From Bacillota bacterium (GTDB lineage: Bacteria; Bacillota; Bacilli; Alicyclobacillales; SLC66): 5,990 bases of DNA. The notes beneath the pieces were generated by a model that worked only from the letters and a program-made list of their open reading frames with translations, did no database searches and was not told the origin of the DNA. Positions 5,775 through 5,990 of this stretch are shown piece after piece; the first letter of the stretch is position 1; each line of letters opens with the position of its first letter. The stretch lies in NCBI GenBank assembly GCA_021820825.1, contig JAKADD010000161.1:1-5990 (forward strand), given 5' to 3'. The position numbers were made by a program, and so were the translations under genes.

Positions 5775-5990
5775 ACGTGCGCCAATTTCTCAACGTACTG
5801 TCTTTCACCTATCAGGAACGCGTTCGAACCAAGTCGTTCCTGGTCACCACCATATTGATGTTCGTTATCATGATCGTCGTCTCGGCGGGGCCTGCGTTGC
5901 TCAGCGAATTCTCGCACCAGGCGCCAGGCAGAATCGTTCTGATCAATGAGGCGCGGCAGTTTCCGATTTCGTCCACAAGTTTGCGCACGC
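5771..5990 (+). CDS. ABC-2 type permease, NatB/YhaP-like (C-terminus cut by window edge)
   Basis: Only the first 73 codons are present. The product begins with a short amphipathic N-terminus (about 1-20, rich in Arg and Gln), then one clear transmembrane segment (about 23-41, FLVTTILMFVIMIVVSAGP), then the start of a probably extracytoplasmic region with short strand-like stretches (RIVLIN). This layout is typical of NatB and YhaP-type ABC-2 permeases, which have a first helix, a large external loop and a later cluster of helices. The GTG start shares GTGA with the ATPase stop, and GAAAGGA lies 7 nt upstream. The identification rests largely on the coupled ATPase, because this fragment alone is short. 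Confidence 0.75.
   Translation, partial: MNVRQFLNVLSFTYQERVRTKSFLVTTILMFVIMIVVSAGPALLSEFSHQAPGRIVLINEARQFPISSTSLRT

Overview
The window looks like part of a chromosome of a Gram-positive, Bacillota-type bacterium. Strong purine-rich Shine-Dalgarno sites, two probable TTG starts, one GTG start and sigma-A-like promoters all point that way. The moderately high GC and the secreted protein with a glycine/histidine-rich region and Ig-like domains would fit an Alicyclobacillaceae-like organism, but that is a guess without any search. There is no rRNA, tRNA, CRISPR array or insertion sequence.

Layout. Three genes lie on the minus strand. A divergent intergenic region separates them from two genes on the plus strand. 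From the right, the minus-strand genes are: (i) an FAD-linked D-lactate dehydrogenase of the LDHD/GlcD family (4685-3321); (ii) a secreted, cysteine-free mosaic protein with a signal peptide, His-rich and Gly-Pro-Phe repeat segments, a helical region and two Ig-like domains (3176-1500), followed by a strong hairpin terminator (1411-1441); (iii) an MFS sugar/organic-acid-type transporter that starts at 1262 and runs off the left edge. On the plus strand are an ABC ATPase of the NatA/YhaQ type (4884-5774) and, overlapping it by 4 bases, the start of its NatB/YhaP-type membrane partner (5771 to the right edge).

How they may work together. The ATPase and permease are a translationally coupled exporter pair. 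The dehydrogenase would feed electrons from D-lactate or a related 2-hydroxyacid into the respiratory chain. The MFS transporter could supply a carbon substrate, but nothing in the sequence proves a shared pathway. The most striking regulatory feature is at 4786-4831. There the best promoter for the exporter and the best promoter for the dehydrogenase run into each other with abutting -10 boxes, so only one could be occupied at a time. The most unusual gene is the secreted mosaic protein, whose helical middle region I do not recognise.
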